In this document: in pieces, positions 54,850 to 55,777 of the stretch
Layout of the letters: the number at the start of each line of letters is the position of its first letter
How positions within the stretch are numbered: position 1 is the first letter of the stretch
Assembly (NCBI GenBank): GCA_943354475.1
Contig: CALRBT010000005.1
Coordinates: forward strand, 1-55,777
Direction of reading: 5' to 3'
Source of the DNA: Parcubacteria group bacterium
Lineage (GTDB): Bacteria > Patescibacteriota > Minisyncoccia > Phycocordibacterales > CALRBT01
DNA length: 55,777 nucleotides
Program-made: the position numbers and the translations under genes
Notes under the pieces: model-generated
What the model saw: the letters and a program-made list of their open reading frames with translations, nothing else
Database searches by the model: none
What the model was told of the DNA's origin: nothing

Positions 54850-55179
54850 TTATCGTACCTCACTACCTGCCGGCATAGTTGAAGAAACTTCCATTAGAGA
54901 AAAGTCATCTTTTTCGGATGAAGCGGCCATAATCATACCGTTACTTTCAAGCCCTTTTATAATCCTTGGTTCGAGGTTTGTAATAAACGGACAGAGCTTA
55001 CCAACCAATGTTTGAATGTCTTCAAAGTGAAGTGCAATACCTGAGATAATTTGCCTTGGTTTTTCTTCCCCAAAATCAACTTCAAGGCGTAGCAGTTTAT
55101 CAGTATCGGGAACCTTCTCGACACTGAGAATTTTACCAATCTTTATTTCTAATTTTTTAAAATCATCTATGGTTGCCAT
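54850..55179 (-). CDS. stand-alone tRNA-binding (EMAPII/Trbp111-like, MetRS C-terminal) domain protein
   Basis: FKKLEIKIGKILSVEKVPDTDKLLRLEVDFGEEKPRQIISGIA...NLEPRIIKGLESNGMIMAAS. Confidence 0.92.
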   Translation of the reverse strand: MATIDDFKKLEIKIGKILSVEKVPDTDKLLRLEVDFGEEKPRQIISGIALHFEDIQTLVGKLCPFITNLEPRIIKGLESNGMIMAASSEKDDFSLMEVSSTMPAGSEVR

Positions 55180-55183
55180 ATTT

Positions 55184-55576
55184 TTATTTGTTTTTAAACT
55201 TTTGTTTATCTAGATAGCTTTGTAAAATAATTGCAGCAGCAGAGGCGTCAAGCATATCGTTTTTACCTTGGATCATCTCAGCCTGCTGAGACGACATAAA
55301 CTCTGGTTCCAAGTGAATAGTGAGCTGCGTTATTTCCTCGAGTTCTCTTTTAAACTGATGCACCTGCTCCATAATACTATTCTCCCTCTGCTCGTAATCT
55401 CTCGATTCCCCAAGAACAATCTCTTCGACTCCTTCATCCAGACAAATCTTGGTTAGGGTTTCAATAAGATGGGTGTTGTTCTGCAAGACCATTTTCGGAA
55501 AAGCCATAGTCCCCATCTCATCTGAGAGCGCAACCCCTACTCTTTTACTACCATAGTCAATTCCCAAATAACGCAT
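55184..55576 (-). CDS. ruvX: Holliday junction resolvase RuvX/YqgF
   Basis: MRYLGIDYGSKRVGVALSDEMGTMAFP; DMLDASAAAIILQSYL. Confidence 0.93.
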   Translation of the reverse strand: MRYLGIDYGSKRVGVALSDEMGTMAFPKMVLQNNTHLIETLTKICLDEGVEEIVLGESRDYEQRENSIMEQVHQFKRELEEITQLTIHLEPEFMSSQQAEMIQGKNDMLDASAAAIILQSYLDKQKFKNK

Positions 55577-55678
55577 AGCGTCCAGTTTACCCCAAAACTA
55601 ATCAAAATCACATAACCCCATACAGTCTATTTGCTTGAGAAAAAATTAAAAATGGATATACTGGCTTAGTTACAGTAA

Positions 55679-55763
55679 GGAGGGGTCGCATAGTGGTTTA
55701 GTGCACCGGTCTTGAAAACCGGAGTACCGCAAGGTACCGAGAGTTCGAATCTCTCCCCCTCCG
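55679..55763 (+). tRNA. tRNA-Ser(TGA)
   Basis: GGAGGGGTCGCATAGTGGTTTAGTGCACCGGTCTTGAAAACCGGAGTACCGCAAGGTACCGAGAGTTCGAATCTCTCCCCCTCCG; long variable arm. Confidence 0.95.
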
Positions 55764-55777
55764 CAAATTGAAACTTC

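Overview
The window reads as a chromosomal segment of a Candidate Phyla Radiation / Patescibacteria genome, probably Parcubacteria (Paceibacteria)-like. This is inferred from gene content; I ran no searches. The backbone is housekeeping: ftsK, recA, efp, rpsF-ssb-rpsR, metG, glyS, recO, ileS, dut, glyA, rplK-nusG-secE, rplS, uppS, pilM/N/O, ruvX and five tRNAs (His-GTG, Leu-GAG, Val-TAC, Arg-TCT, Ser-TGA). It also has a large peptidoglycan-binding-domain surface protein and a pyrimidine/one-carbon gene cluster. I saw no CRISPR array, IS element or prophage. The signals most worth following up are: (1) an HTH regulator gene (4686-5531) whose own coding sequence and upstream region carry many copies of the DNA word TATAAAGGACA in more than one reading frame, next to a candidate sRNA promoter; (2) palindromic elements that copy, both inverted and direct, the 3' end of a neighbouring tRNA, with covarying inner stems; (3) a three-copy ~105-126 bp dispersed element just after stop codons, with copy-specific but complementary outer arms; (4) an isoleucyl-tRNA synthetase with an apparently catalytically complete histidine-phosphatase domain inserted; (5) a ParB-like / tandem deaminase / thymidylate-synthase-like fusion / HAD cluster near glyA and dut; (6) an alternative-oxidase-like protein next to a GlcD-type FAD dehydrogenase; (7) small orphan genes with strong Shine-Dalgarno sequences in a background where housekeeping genes mostly lack them.
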